Shown: in pieces, positions 41,197 to 50,800 of the stretch
Layout of the letters: each line of letters opens with the position of its first letter
How positions within the stretch are numbered: the first letter of the stretch is position 1
Assembly: GCA_021780935.1 (NCBI GenBank)
Contig: JAJXXT010000024.1
Coordinates: 1-64,000, forward strand
Direction: 5' to 3'
Source of the DNA: Pseudomonadota bacterium
GTDB lineage: Bacteria > Pseudomonadota > Alphaproteobacteria > Acetobacterales > Acetobacteraceae
DNA length: 64,000 nucleotides
Program-made: the position numbers and the translations under genes
The notes under the pieces: model-generated
Seen by the model: only the letters and a program-made list of their open reading frames with translations
Databases searched by the model: none
Told to the model about the DNA's origin: nothing

Positions 41197-44100
41197 GAAG
41201 CGGCCAGCCGCGACTTGGCTGTGGCATCCGCTGCAAGTTCGGGAAGCTCGCCCCGTTCGATGCGATCCCACGCATCGAGTACCAGGCGCGCCGTTCTGTA
41301 TTCGCCAAAGCGTCGGATTTCGTTGGTCTTCAATACGCGGAATGTTTCGGAGGGATAACCCGGCCCCATCGCATCCTCGGGATCAAGCACGTAGCGGAGT
41401 TCGTCGCGGGTGAGGCCGTAGGCGCGGGCAAAGAAGGCGTCGAGCTCGGCGCGGAGATGGGCGCGGCGGTCCTCGTTCCAGGCGAAGGGTTTTCCCTCGT
41501 AGCCGAGGTCGCGGGCGAAGGGCGCCATGGCGTGGCTGGTGTAGGTGAGTTCCAGCACGCGCGGAACGATGAAGTTGACATGAACAGCGCGATAAGCGGA
41601 GCGGGGAATAACAGGCAGTTGTTCGATAATGTATTTCCTGATATGTGTCCCACCAACCTTCTGCCTCGCTACAAAGTCCAAAGTTAGACAGTTCAAGTTG
41701 GCTATAAGGGTTGCTGCATGTTCTGCCCCCGCCTCTGGAAGTAATAGCGAAAGAGTGTCGTCAGTCGCGAACGCTGGAAAGGCTGCCGAAATCATTGTTC
41801 GAAGTACATGAGCGCTGGTGATATCACGCCATCCGATGAGCCAGTCGTGCGACCACTTCCGTCCTTGCAAGCGCGCCATAAGTTCTTGCCGACTAACCGA
41901 TTTGTCAGACACCGGTTGGAAGTCCGGATCAGAGCGTTCGGATAGTCGAAGATCTCGGAACTCCCCTTGAGAAACGTCGAATGTGGCGGCACAGTGGTCG
42001 AATTGATCGATCATCTTGCCGCGTAGGACCGGGCATGTCTCCTCTGCTGGCAGGTTCTGAGCAAGGTCGAATAGGTCCATATCGTCTCGGTTTGAGGTCG
42101 AGAAGAAGTTCTGAACTATGTCGACTCTTGGCGCGTCGGACCCAGGATTGCCAAGCGTAGGAACGCGTCCATATATTTTTGTAGTCAGATTTGCATCCGA
42201 TCGAGTTCGGAAGATGGGTGCAGTTTTGGTGGTCGGATTCACGTTCGCGATCTCATTTTCTGAAAGTCGGAACACTCTTTCGGGGTCGCTCAGTTGAGCT
42301 GTACTCCGCAAGAAAAATGCGAATTCGGGGGCCGCGGACGTTGCAGACAGTGTGAGGAGGCAAAAGCGGAACGAGTGATGGACCGTGGGGAAGATCCGTT
42401 CCTCGTTCTCAAATGATGCCATGCGTTGAAGCCGCTTGCCATCGATGAGGGCAGCGAAGAAGCGTGCGTTAGCCGCGTCCGTCGCGATTCCGGTTGGCAC
42501 GATGATCCCAGACCGTCCTTGACTATTCGCCAATTTAGAAAAGAGCTCCGCGAATAGCGCATAGGTATTCACTTTGCCTGTAGCCGTCAGGTCGAATCTG
42601 CCGGCGGCGCGGGCGAATTCGTTGCCACCCTCAAATCGCCGCTTGTCCGCTTGATAGGTGGCGAAGATTTCGGGTCGTTCCGTCTCTAGTGCGGCGATGG
42701 CCCTCTTGCGTGCTGCTCCAGCCAATTCGGCGATCTCCGGTAGCCGCTGAGCGAAATACTCTTCCTCGCCAAGCTGCATCACTTCCCATGGCGGGTTGCC
42801 GAGCACGACGTCAAAGCCGCTCGATGCCATGATGTCGGGAAACTCCAGGGGCCAGTGAAATGCATGAGCGGCTCGCGCTGCGTCGATAGCTCGTGCAACC
42901 AGAGCCGCGTTCGTCTCCTTGCTAGCCAGGGCACGCCAGACATCGCCCGTCGTCGGGACCATCGGAGATTGGCCGGGATCAGGTGCGCCACCAGCCTTCG
43001 GTAGGAGAAATGCCGCAACGTAGAGATCGGCCGCTTCTCTCCAGGCATAGCTTAGCCGATCCGTCTGCGTAGCCTCAAAGCGGCGGCGTTTCTCCGTGAT
43101 CTGTTCCGGGCTGTCTTCCGGCATGGCGCGCACAACTGCGCGCTCTTCCGCGAGCGGCTTCGCTGGCGGGAGTTTGCCGCCACGGAGGAAAAGATCACTT
43201 TGCCCGGCCAGCTCATGCCGGTTGCGCGTCGCGTAGTATTTCGCCGTGCCTTTGTCGTCGCCGGTGAGCGGTTTGTACGCCGCTTCCGGTATGCCTTTGG
43301 CCAGCGTGGCCATATCGAACACGCCAAGCAGCGCGTCACCGCAGCGGATGTTAGCATCGAGAAAGCCGAGTGGCTTGCCGGGGTCCACGGTCTCGATCCA
43401 GAGCGCGACCTTGGTCAGCTCCACGGCCATCGGATTGCGATCGACACCATGCAGGCAGGCGCGCGTCACATCGCGGAGCGCATGACGATAATCGTCAACC
43501 GAGGCAACGCCACCGGACCGAGCTCGGGCAAGTCGTGTTGCGATCCGCCGACCAGCCGCGAGCAGGAAATGCCCAGAACCGCATGCCGGGTCGATCACGG
43601 TCACGCCGAGCAATGCCCGTGCGGGGTCGTCGGCTTCGGCCTCTACCTTTTCGAGTACGGGATCGAGCGCGGAATCGAGCAACGTCTGCACCAAGGCGTC
43701 CGGCGTGTAGTAGCTGCCGGTTGTCTTGCGAGCGTGGCCCTTCTGTTCGGTTCCTTCTGCGAATTCGAGGACTCGCTCGTCATCCGCGAGTCGAGGTGTC
43801 AGTTCCAGGAGACTTTCGTACACGGAGCCGAGTTCCTCGGTTTCCATGTCGCGCCAGTTGACCGGTACAAGACCCGCGTCCTCTCGCAGCCAGGCAAGAC
43901 GGTAGACGGCCTCCATCAGCGTTCGGTTTGATAGCTGTGCGGACTCAAGCTCTGGCATGACATCCGCGGCGAAGAGACCACCGAGTGCTGGCAAGCCGAG
44001 CCGCTTCTCGCCTCGTGCAAGAGCAGCAAACAGGATGACCAGACCTTCCCATTTGTCGTGATGCGCGTCCCACGAGGAGCGCCGCACGGCACGATCGCGC

Positions 44101-45080
44101 AGCGACGATAAGGAATATCCCCGGGCGTAGAGCTCTCGTACACCGACCGAGGCGTCCGGCGCGTGCAAGAGCCCCCGGTCCTCGGCAGCGAGCAAGAAGA
44201 TTAGGCGATAGACAAGGCGGAGGAGCTGACCGAAGAAGTCATTGAGAGGGAGCTCGCCGTTGCGCACGCGTCCACGCAACTCCGGGTTGCTCGACAAAAA
44301 CCCGCTGCCGAGCACCTTGAGGGCTGCCTCAACCCCGTCACGGAGCCGGTCCCGCGCGGCTGTCCCTTCCTTGCTGCCCGCTTCGCGCCAGCGCTCCAGG
44401 GCACAATCGGTGGCAGGCGCACCTGGGGCACCGAAACGGCTGACATGGATTAGCAGCCATAGCGTCGCGAAATCCGCGAATGATTCCGCCTCGAAGATCT
44501 GGCGTAGATCGGCCTCGATATAGGCAGGGCGGGTGAGGCTCGCGTTATCTCGCAACAGGCGCAGGCGCTCACCGTTGCAGCAAAGGCCCCACAGGGCCTC
44601 TTCTTGTGCATTGAGCCAGTCCTGGACCGCCGATGCGGCTGATCGCCTGCGGGTGTCGGTCGGCAGATGGTCGCTCGCCCGGTCGAGAGAATCGGCCGGC
44701 GGCACCACGACGATGGGCACTCTGCCGTTCAATCCTTCAAGACTGACGGCGAATGACCGTCCGTTGAGCGAACGAGATCCCGCTCGCGAGAGATCGGTGA
44801 AGCCGAAGACATCGCGAAAGAGGCTCTCGACGAAGCCGATCGTCTTTGCCGTCGAGGGCGTTCCCGAGGCATACAGGTCGGTGAACAATGCCTGACCGAT
44901 CCGGAAATACCGCGCGATCTCGTCGCGAAGCGTGAGCCCTTTCGGAATGCGGTAGTCGGAGTCCTTCTGTTCGTCCGCTCCCTGCGTCGCGACCTTTGCC
45001 AGTATGGCTGGCGCGATCAAAGCTCCTTCGACGGTGATGGCGTCAGAAACAAGTGCAAGAGGGCGGTGGGAACGGCGCAC
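41193..45080 (-). CDS. Eco57I-type adenine DNA methyltransferase (DrmMI/PglX-like, 1295 aa)
   Basis: A large N6-adenine methylase, possibly with nuclease-like N-terminal part. SAM motif I VIDPACGSGHFLLAAGRR (~493) and catalytic motif IV VVLGNPPWEVM (~760) are clear, followed by a target-recognition region and a long C-terminus. Size and motifs match DrmMI of class 1 DISARM and PglX of BREX. It should modify host DNA so that the system distinguishes self. Starts 2 nt after the SNF2 helicase stop and overlaps HNH by 4 bp. Codon use is backbone-like. Confidence 0.85.
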   Translation of the reverse strand: MRRSHRPLALVSDAITVEGALIAPAILAKVATQGADEQKDSDYRIPKGLTLRDEIARYFRIGQALFTDLYASGTPSTAKTIGFVESLFRDVFGFTDLSRAGSRSLNGRSFAVSLEGLNGRVPIVVVPPADSLDRASDHLPTDTRRRSAASAVQDWLNAQEEALWGLCCNGERLRLLRDNASLTRPAYIEADLRQIFEAESFADFATLWLLIHVSRFGAPGAPATDCALERWREAGSKEGTAARDRLRDGVEAALKVLGSGFLSSNPELRGRVRNGELPLNDFFGQLLRLVYRLIFLLAAEDRGLLHAPDASVGVRELYARGYSLSSLRDRAVRRSSWDAHHDKWEGLVILFAALARGEKRLGLPALGGLFAADVMPELESAQLSNRTLMEAVYRLAWLREDAGLVPVNWRDMETEELGSVYESLLELTPRLADDERVLEFAEGTEQKGHARKTTGSYYTPDALVQTLLDSALDPVLEKVEAEADDPARALLGVTVIDPACGSGHFLLAAGRRIATRLARARSGGVASVDDYRHALRDVTRACLHGVDRNPMAVELTKVALWIETVDPGKPLGFLDANIRCGDALLGVFDMATLAKGIPEAAYKPLTGDDKGTAKYYATRNRHELAGQSDLFLRGGKLPPAKPLAEERAVVRAMPEDSPEQITEKRRRFEATQTDRLSYAWREAADLYVAAFLLPKAGGAPDPGQSPMVPTTGDVWRALASKETNAALVARAIDAARAAHAFHWPLEFPDIMASSGFDVVLGNPPWEVMQLGEEEYFAQRLPEIAELAGAARKRAIAALETERPEIFATYQADKRRFEGGNEFARAAGRFDLTATGKVNTYALFAELFSKLANSQGRSGIIVPTGIATDAANARFFAALIDGKRLQRMASFENEERIFPTVHHSFRFCLLTLSATSAAPEFAFFLRSTAQLSDPERVFRLSENEIANVNPTTKTAPIFRTRSDANLTTKIYGRVPTLGNPGSDAPRVDIVQNFFSTSNRDDMDLFDLAQNLPAEETCPVLRGKMIDQFDHCAATFDVSQGEFRDLRLSERSDPDFQPVSDKSVSRQELMARLQGRKWSHDWLIGWRDITSAHVLRTMISAAFPAFATDDTLSLLLPEAGAEHAATLIANLNCLTLDFVARQKVGGTHIRKYIIEQLPVIPRSAYRAVHVNFIVPRVLELTYTSHAMAPFARDLGYEGKPFAWNEDRRAHLRAELDAFFARAYGLTRDELRYVLDPEDAMGPGYPSETFRVLKTNEIRRFGEYRTARLVLDAWDRIERGELPELAADATAKSRLAAS

Positions 45081-45082
45081 GT

Positions 45083-47857
45083 CTATGCCCCCTGCGGCAA
45101 AAGGACATAGAGCCCGATGATGTCCGGCGGCTGAACGGGCTCGACACTCACGCGTGCGACCGAAGCACCCGCAGCTCGGACGCGTGCGTGATCTTGCGCG
45201 AGTTTGGCCGCGCGCTCACGAGCATAGGCCGCGATCCCCTCGCTGAAGGCACCGGTTGCCCGCTCCCGCGCCTGACTGAGGATACGTTGGCGCGCACTGG
45301 CAGCCAGGTCGCCACTTGCCGGATGTTCGAGAAGAGCAATGGCATCTTCACCGGAGGTCGTGGGCTCACTCGTTGTCCCGTCGAAGCCAAGGGCGCCGGC
45401 CTCCTCGACGAGTAACAGGCGTTCGCGGCGGCCGTGGATCGTCAGCTTGAACCGGAGACGAAGCAGGAGGACCGTTGTGACACTCTTCACGCCGGCGGTA
45501 GGCCAGACGCCTGCCCGCCCGAGCGCTGTGATGGCCGAGGCACTTGGATCAAGCGAGCCCTCGAAGATTGCTTCGGCAAGGGTAGCCGGGAGCGGATGAT
45601 TCCGCGTCACGCGCTCGGCACCAGGGGCCGGCGGTTCATCGAAAGATAGCCGAATCGTTCCTTCCAACGCTCGGCCCGCAAGCCGCTCCTTCACGCTCGT
45701 CGGCAAAGCGCCCAGATGCGCTTTGACCAGGTTGGAAGAGACCGGATCGAGCGGCGCATCGAGGCGGCTCATGGCTCTCTCCACGAACCGTCGAACTTGC
45801 TCAGGGCCACCAAGAAGGTCGCGCCATCGCTGCCACTCCGGCGCCACCTCTTCCGGTTTTAGGGCATTTTGCGCGAAGCGAGCGCGTGAGCGTCGCTCTC
45901 CCTCTTCAGCGTTCCGCCACCGCGCTTCCGTCTTCTCGATATCCGAGCCGAAGTCGAAGGTAAGTTGCCGGTTGCGCCCTTTGCGTAACAGCACCGCGTT
46001 CATAAGGGCACCCGTGACCGCCACGCGATCATCCGGCAGAGGGACCGTCACGCCCGTAGCCGCCCGAATACGCTCGGCTTTGCGCAGAATGACGTTGAGG
46101 ACGGCGCCGTCGATCGCACTATCCTGAGAATAGAGCAGGGTCGACCAGACCAGGGGCGAGGTCTGTCCGTATCGATTCACGCGGCCTTCACGTTGCTGAT
46201 GGCGCGTCGGATTCCAGGACATGTCGTAGTGAACGACCACATCGAACAGGGACTGAAGATTGATCCCTTCCGAAAGGCAGTCTGTTGCCACCAAGAGTCG
46301 TTGCTCTGACTCGGCCATACTTTCGACGCGGGTCCGACGGTCGTCAGAGGTGAGCGCGCCGGTCACCGCCTCGATACGAACCTTCGGGAATTCCTCTTTC
46401 AATGCGGCTCGCAATGCGGCGGCCACATGGTCGGCCGTGGCAATGAAGCGGCAGAACACGACAGGGTTGGCGCCCTGAGCGATGAGCGGCTTGAGTTCTT
46501 TGATTGTCGCTTCAAGCTTTGGGTCAGGCGCCTTGGTCAGACGTTCGGCTTCCTTGACTAACGCGGCGAGGGGGCCGGCTTCCTCCAGGCCAGATGCAGG
46601 CTCGACGTCAATCGCATCGGCTTCATCGGCGTCGTCATCGAAAACCTGCTCTTCGAGACGTTCCGGCTCGGATTCAAGGCGATTGCGGAGCGCGCTGAGA
46701 GCAGCGGCGGGCGACGAGCCGACGCAGCGCATCAAGGCAAGCGTTCCCCAGAAGGCGAGGCGCTGGCGGCGCTGATCTGAACCCGCGCCCTCAACCACGC
46801 CTAAGCAATAGTCGAGCACCGCGTCGTGGAACGCGCGGTGCTCCTCTGTGAACCGGTAGGCGCTCTCCTTTGTTTCATGCCGCGGGAAGACCCGGTCTTC
46901 CCCCCACTCGCGACCCGTAATGTCGATTCGCCGACGCTGCACAAAATGACGTGCTAGCCGCGCTCGCGAAGCCTCGTCTTCGAGCGCCACAACGCCAAAG
47001 CTGCTGTCGAGCAGGTTAAGGAGTCGGTCGAAGGCATCCTCGTCGCCGCTGTGGGGAGTCGCGGTTAGGAAGAGCATGTGGCGTTCGGAATCCTCAGCCA
47101 GTCGCTTCAGCAACTCGAAACGTTGCTGGCGACCTTGATGTGTTCCGACACAAGCGTGGGCTTCGTCCACGATCACGAGCCCGGGGCAGACCCTTGCGAA
47201 GCTCTCGCGTCGCTTATCGGCCTTGATGTAATCAAGGCTCACCACGGTGTAGGGATGCGCGTCAAAAAGCGTCTGGGATGCCGGTAGGCCGCGTTCGAGT
47301 CGGCTGGCTGACGAGGCGGTTACAGCCACCGCATCGAGGTCAAATTTGGTGGCGAGCTCCCCCGTCCATTGCTCAACCAAGTGGGGCGGGCAGAGAACTG
47401 CGAAGCGGTCAACTTCTCCGCGATCAATCAGCTCCCGAAGTATGAGGCCGGCCTCAACGGTCTTGCCGATTCCAACATCGTCAGCGATCAACAGACGCAC
47501 CACTGGCAGGCGGAGCGCCATGAGAAGCGGAACCAGCTGATACGCTCTCGGTTCAAAGCCCACACGGGCGGCAGAGCGAAATGGCCCCGCTCCACGCCGG
47601 AGCGAGAGATGGAGAGCTTCCGAGAGCAGCCGGGCAGCGTCGCTTGTCGCAAGGACGGTGCCATCGCCGATTGCCGGCGCGTCAAACTGTGCGGTCCGGA
47701 TCGGCTCCCGCTCTAGAGCAGGGAGAAGAATCTGAATATCGCCTTCTGCCCCCGACAGCGGGCGCAGGCTGAGTGCTTCACCGTCCGGCGACGGAAGAGC
47801 AACCCATTCCCGGCCACGCGCAAATACAAGATCACCGGGCGAAAATGCCGCGCTCAT
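45083..47857 (-). CDS. SNF2-family helicase (DrmD/BrxHII-like, 924 aa)
   Basis: A double-domain SF2 translocase: LLIADDVGIGKTVEAGLIL (motif I, ~126), GLVIVDEAHACVG (motif II, ~230), FLTATPHSGDEDAF (motif III) and the C-terminal lobe LLVATDCLSEGINLQ..VVHYDMSWNPTRHQQREGRVNRYGQT (motifs V-VI). An acidic insert (EEQVFDDDADEADAIDVEP) lies between lobes. This matches the Rad54/SNF2-like DrmD of DISARM and BrxHII of type 3 BREX. Its ATG overlaps the preceding helicase gene by 4 bp and the methylase follows after 2 nt, so all three are coupled. Confidence 0.86.
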   Translation of the reverse strand: MSAAFSPGDLVFARGREWVALPSPDGEALSLRPLSGAEGDIQILLPALEREPIRTAQFDAPAIGDGTVLATSDAARLLSEALHLSLRRGAGPFRSAARVGFEPRAYQLVPLLMALRLPVVRLLIADDVGIGKTVEAGLILRELIDRGEVDRFAVLCPPHLVEQWTGELATKFDLDAVAVTASSASRLERGLPASQTLFDAHPYTVVSLDYIKADKRRESFARVCPGLVIVDEAHACVGTHQGRQQRFELLKRLAEDSERHMLFLTATPHSGDEDAFDRLLNLLDSSFGVVALEDEASRARLARHFVQRRRIDITGREWGEDRVFPRHETKESAYRFTEEHRAFHDAVLDYCLGVVEGAGSDQRRQRLAFWGTLALMRCVGSSPAAALSALRNRLESEPERLEEQVFDDDADEADAIDVEPASGLEEAGPLAALVKEAERLTKAPDPKLEATIKELKPLIAQGANPVVFCRFIATADHVAAALRAALKEEFPKVRIEAVTGALTSDDRRTRVESMAESEQRLLVATDCLSEGINLQSLFDVVVHYDMSWNPTRHQQREGRVNRYGQTSPLVWSTLLYSQDSAIDGAVLNVILRKAERIRAATGVTVPLPDDRVAVTGALMNAVLLRKGRNRQLTFDFGSDIEKTEARWRNAEEGERRSRARFAQNALKPEEVAPEWQRWRDLLGGPEQVRRFVERAMSRLDAPLDPVSSNLVKAHLGALPTSVKERLAGRALEGTIRLSFDEPPAPGAERVTRNHPLPATLAEAIFEGSLDPSASAITALGRAGVWPTAGVKSVTTVLLLRLRFKLTIHGRRERLLLVEEAGALGFDGTTSEPTTSGEDAIALLEHPASGDLAASARQRILSQARERATGAFSEGIAAYARERAAKLAQDHARVRAAGASVARVSVEPVQPPDIIGLYVLLPQGA

Positions 47858-50800
47858 CGGTCGGTCCCTAGAAGCTCGACGAGTTCTGTCGGTGCTTCAT
47901 CGCCGGGCTGTTCCGGGAGTCCGACGACAGTGAAACCCTGCGTCTCGGCAGCCGTCATCACTTCTTCGCTGAGCTTTCCGACGTCGGCCGCTACGCGATG
48001 GTTAGGCCAGACAAATCGCAGCTCACACCCGGCCAACGACAGAGCATCGCCAACTGGCGCCGGCAGCTTCCATGTTTTGAAGGCATCAATCCAGGGATCA
48101 GACCATGCTTGGTCGTGACGGGGTTGCCTGGGCAAGACTTCACTTCGCGCAAGCCGAAGCAGGATCTGAAGCGCCTCGCCGTCCGTCCGATCGATGAATT
48201 CCTGATCTGGTTGGTTGTAGTAGGAGAGCAGGCAGCGATAACAGCCCCTGACGCAGTCCGCATCCGGACTGGTCGAGAGCAACGCCATATCGTTTGCGGC
48301 AACAGCCTCGTCCACGTTCTGATAGTGCATCAGCCTCAGCGCTTCCCGGGCGACGTCTGCCAGCGCCTTAGGCTCGCTAGTCAGGCGACCGAGCACGCCG
48401 GCTCCGCCCTCGGTTGCCTCAAACGCTAGAATCGCTTTGCGACTGTCGCGTGTTGGCACCGGCTCCGTGAGCGTTTCACCTTCTTCAAGCTGAAAGACCA
48501 ATTCAAGGCCTCGGTTCAGAGCATGCTGAAGCGTCGCCATCGCCTTTGGACTTACGGGCGCGCCCGCGAGACGGATGAGCGCAGCGTTCTTGTTGTCCTG
48601 CACGATAGGCACGATCCGCTGCTTGATGGGCTGGTCGGGTGGCGGTGGATTATCTTCGTCGATCTCTCCGCCAACCCAGCGCCCCGTCATCGGGTCGATG
48701 CCAAATCCAAGGATGCTCTTCTCTCGTCGTCGGCGAAGCCCCTTATTCAGACGGCTGATTTTTGCGCCAGAGGCATAATCGAGGCGTAGGATGTCTCCCT
48801 CTGAGTCGCTCGCGACGGCCGAAGCGGCATCAATCACACCTTCACGCCACGGCCAGGCAAACGTCGTCTGAATCTCGAATCCACGCCGCTGACGGTCCTC
48901 GTCATTGGCTGTAATGCGCTCGGCAGGTCGAGTCTCGACGTTGTCAATTCGGAGAACATTTCGGACGGGATGTATGCCCGCCATGGGGGCAGCGCACGCA
49001 TGGCAGCGCTCTGGTTCGTCCGTCTCGTGCCCGGCGCCACACTCCTCACAAATGAACATCCGGCCGGTTTCGAGCCGGCTTCCGTCGTCAGTTCGAACGC
49101 CAGACGGGAGCTTGGCTTTGTAAACCCTATAGGCGCGACCCTCGTGGTAGATGAGGCTTCCGGGGCCGAACTCAGCAATCGCGATGAAGCGTGCTCTTTG
49201 GAGGTATGCGGCTTTCGGGCCGCCGCCGCCAACCGCGGGCACGAAAGCATAGAGCGGGAGACGCGGGAAATTGTAGCCGGGGAGAAAACCTTCGGTCGCG
49301 AGATACCGGTAGGTATAGAAGTCGGAGCCGCCGGTGGCGTTGCCCCGTTCCAATAGAGCGAGCTGTTCGTATGCCTGAACGTGTTGGCTCTTTGCGTCCT
49401 TTCGCTCCGCCGCCGTGATACCGTGTGTCTCGGATTTGCGGTTGGCCTCGATGAGTTGAGCGCGAGCGCCGAGGTAGAGTTGTCGCCAGCGTTCGAACGC
49501 TTTTGAAAAGCGGCGTCCGGCGTCGCCGGCAATACCAGACGCGAGTGCAGCCCGATCGGCAGCCCATGGCGCATTTTCCGGAGTAAGTTCATGCTCGATG
49601 CTGGCAAGGATGCGCTCCATGCCCGTTGCGGATCGCGCAACGATCTCTGGCGTATCCAACGCTGTCGCGATATCGGCTTGGACCGGGATGGTCTCTTGAG
49701 AAAGGTCGAGAACGTGGGGGATGTCCGCGGACAGTTCCTTGCCGGTCTCCGCAAGCCAGACGGCGTGTAGGTGAGCTTCCACTAAATCGCGATTAGCAAG
49801 GTCGATCGCAGGAGCGCGAACGTAGCCGTTCACCATCCGCTCTGGCCGCTCAAAATAGTACTGATCGTGAGGGCTTTGCGCGGCACAATAAGTCACGACC
49901 ATGGCAGCCTGGCCGGAACGGCCGGCGCGCCCGGAGCGCTGCGCGTAGTTAGCCGGCGTCGGCGGTACGTTGCGAAGATAAACAGCGTTCAGCGCGGAGA
50001 TGTCGACGCCGAGTTCCATCGTGGGCGAGCAGAAGAGCGCTGGCAGAAAAACGTCCGGCTCTCCCGCGTGGCGCATTTCATCCTTGGCTAACTGGACCTT
50101 CTTTTGATCCTCTTCACCCCACCGGAAACGCCACTCCCGCCACTCGCGCTGTGTTTGTTCGACTTGGGCGGTATGAGCACGGCTTTCCAATCCGAATAGC
50201 CCTTCACCTCCCTCTAAGAGTGCCTTCGCTAGCGTTCGATAGAGTTCGACAAAATACGGATTGGGAGGTCTGCCATCCAATCTCCCGTTTCCAGCAACGA
50301 GTCGAAGAGCATTAGCGGCAAGCCGCCACCCGTCGACGTCAAAGCTTGTCGATACCTGGCGCACGAGCTGATAGGTCGAGGCTGCATTGAGCAGTGACCG
50401 CAGGACTGCGAGATACGTCTTGCTGTCCAGTCGCTTTCCCCAGAGACGGCGATGCCCGAGGCGCCGAGCTAAGCTGCTTCGCGGACCGGCCCGCACAATG
50501 AGGGGCTCGCCCCGCACCCCGGCTTCGGCTTTCTTTGGGGCATCTATAATCAGGGCGGCCGCAACCCGAGGGTTCTCCTGTTGCGAGATCGACCATGGAT
50601 CGCGCAGGCTTTGCCGCGCAGCGCCTGCTGTTGCTTCGACGGTGATGGGATCGAGGGCGTCCGCGGTTATGGCGAGGCCCTGGCGCATCGCGTCGAGCAA
50701 GATGGTCAGCGCCTTCAGCCTAGTTTCTATATCGGCGTTCTTTAGCTCCGGCGGAGCTGCGTCAAAGGCCTCCTCGTCGCCAGCAAGTTCGCCAAGCGAG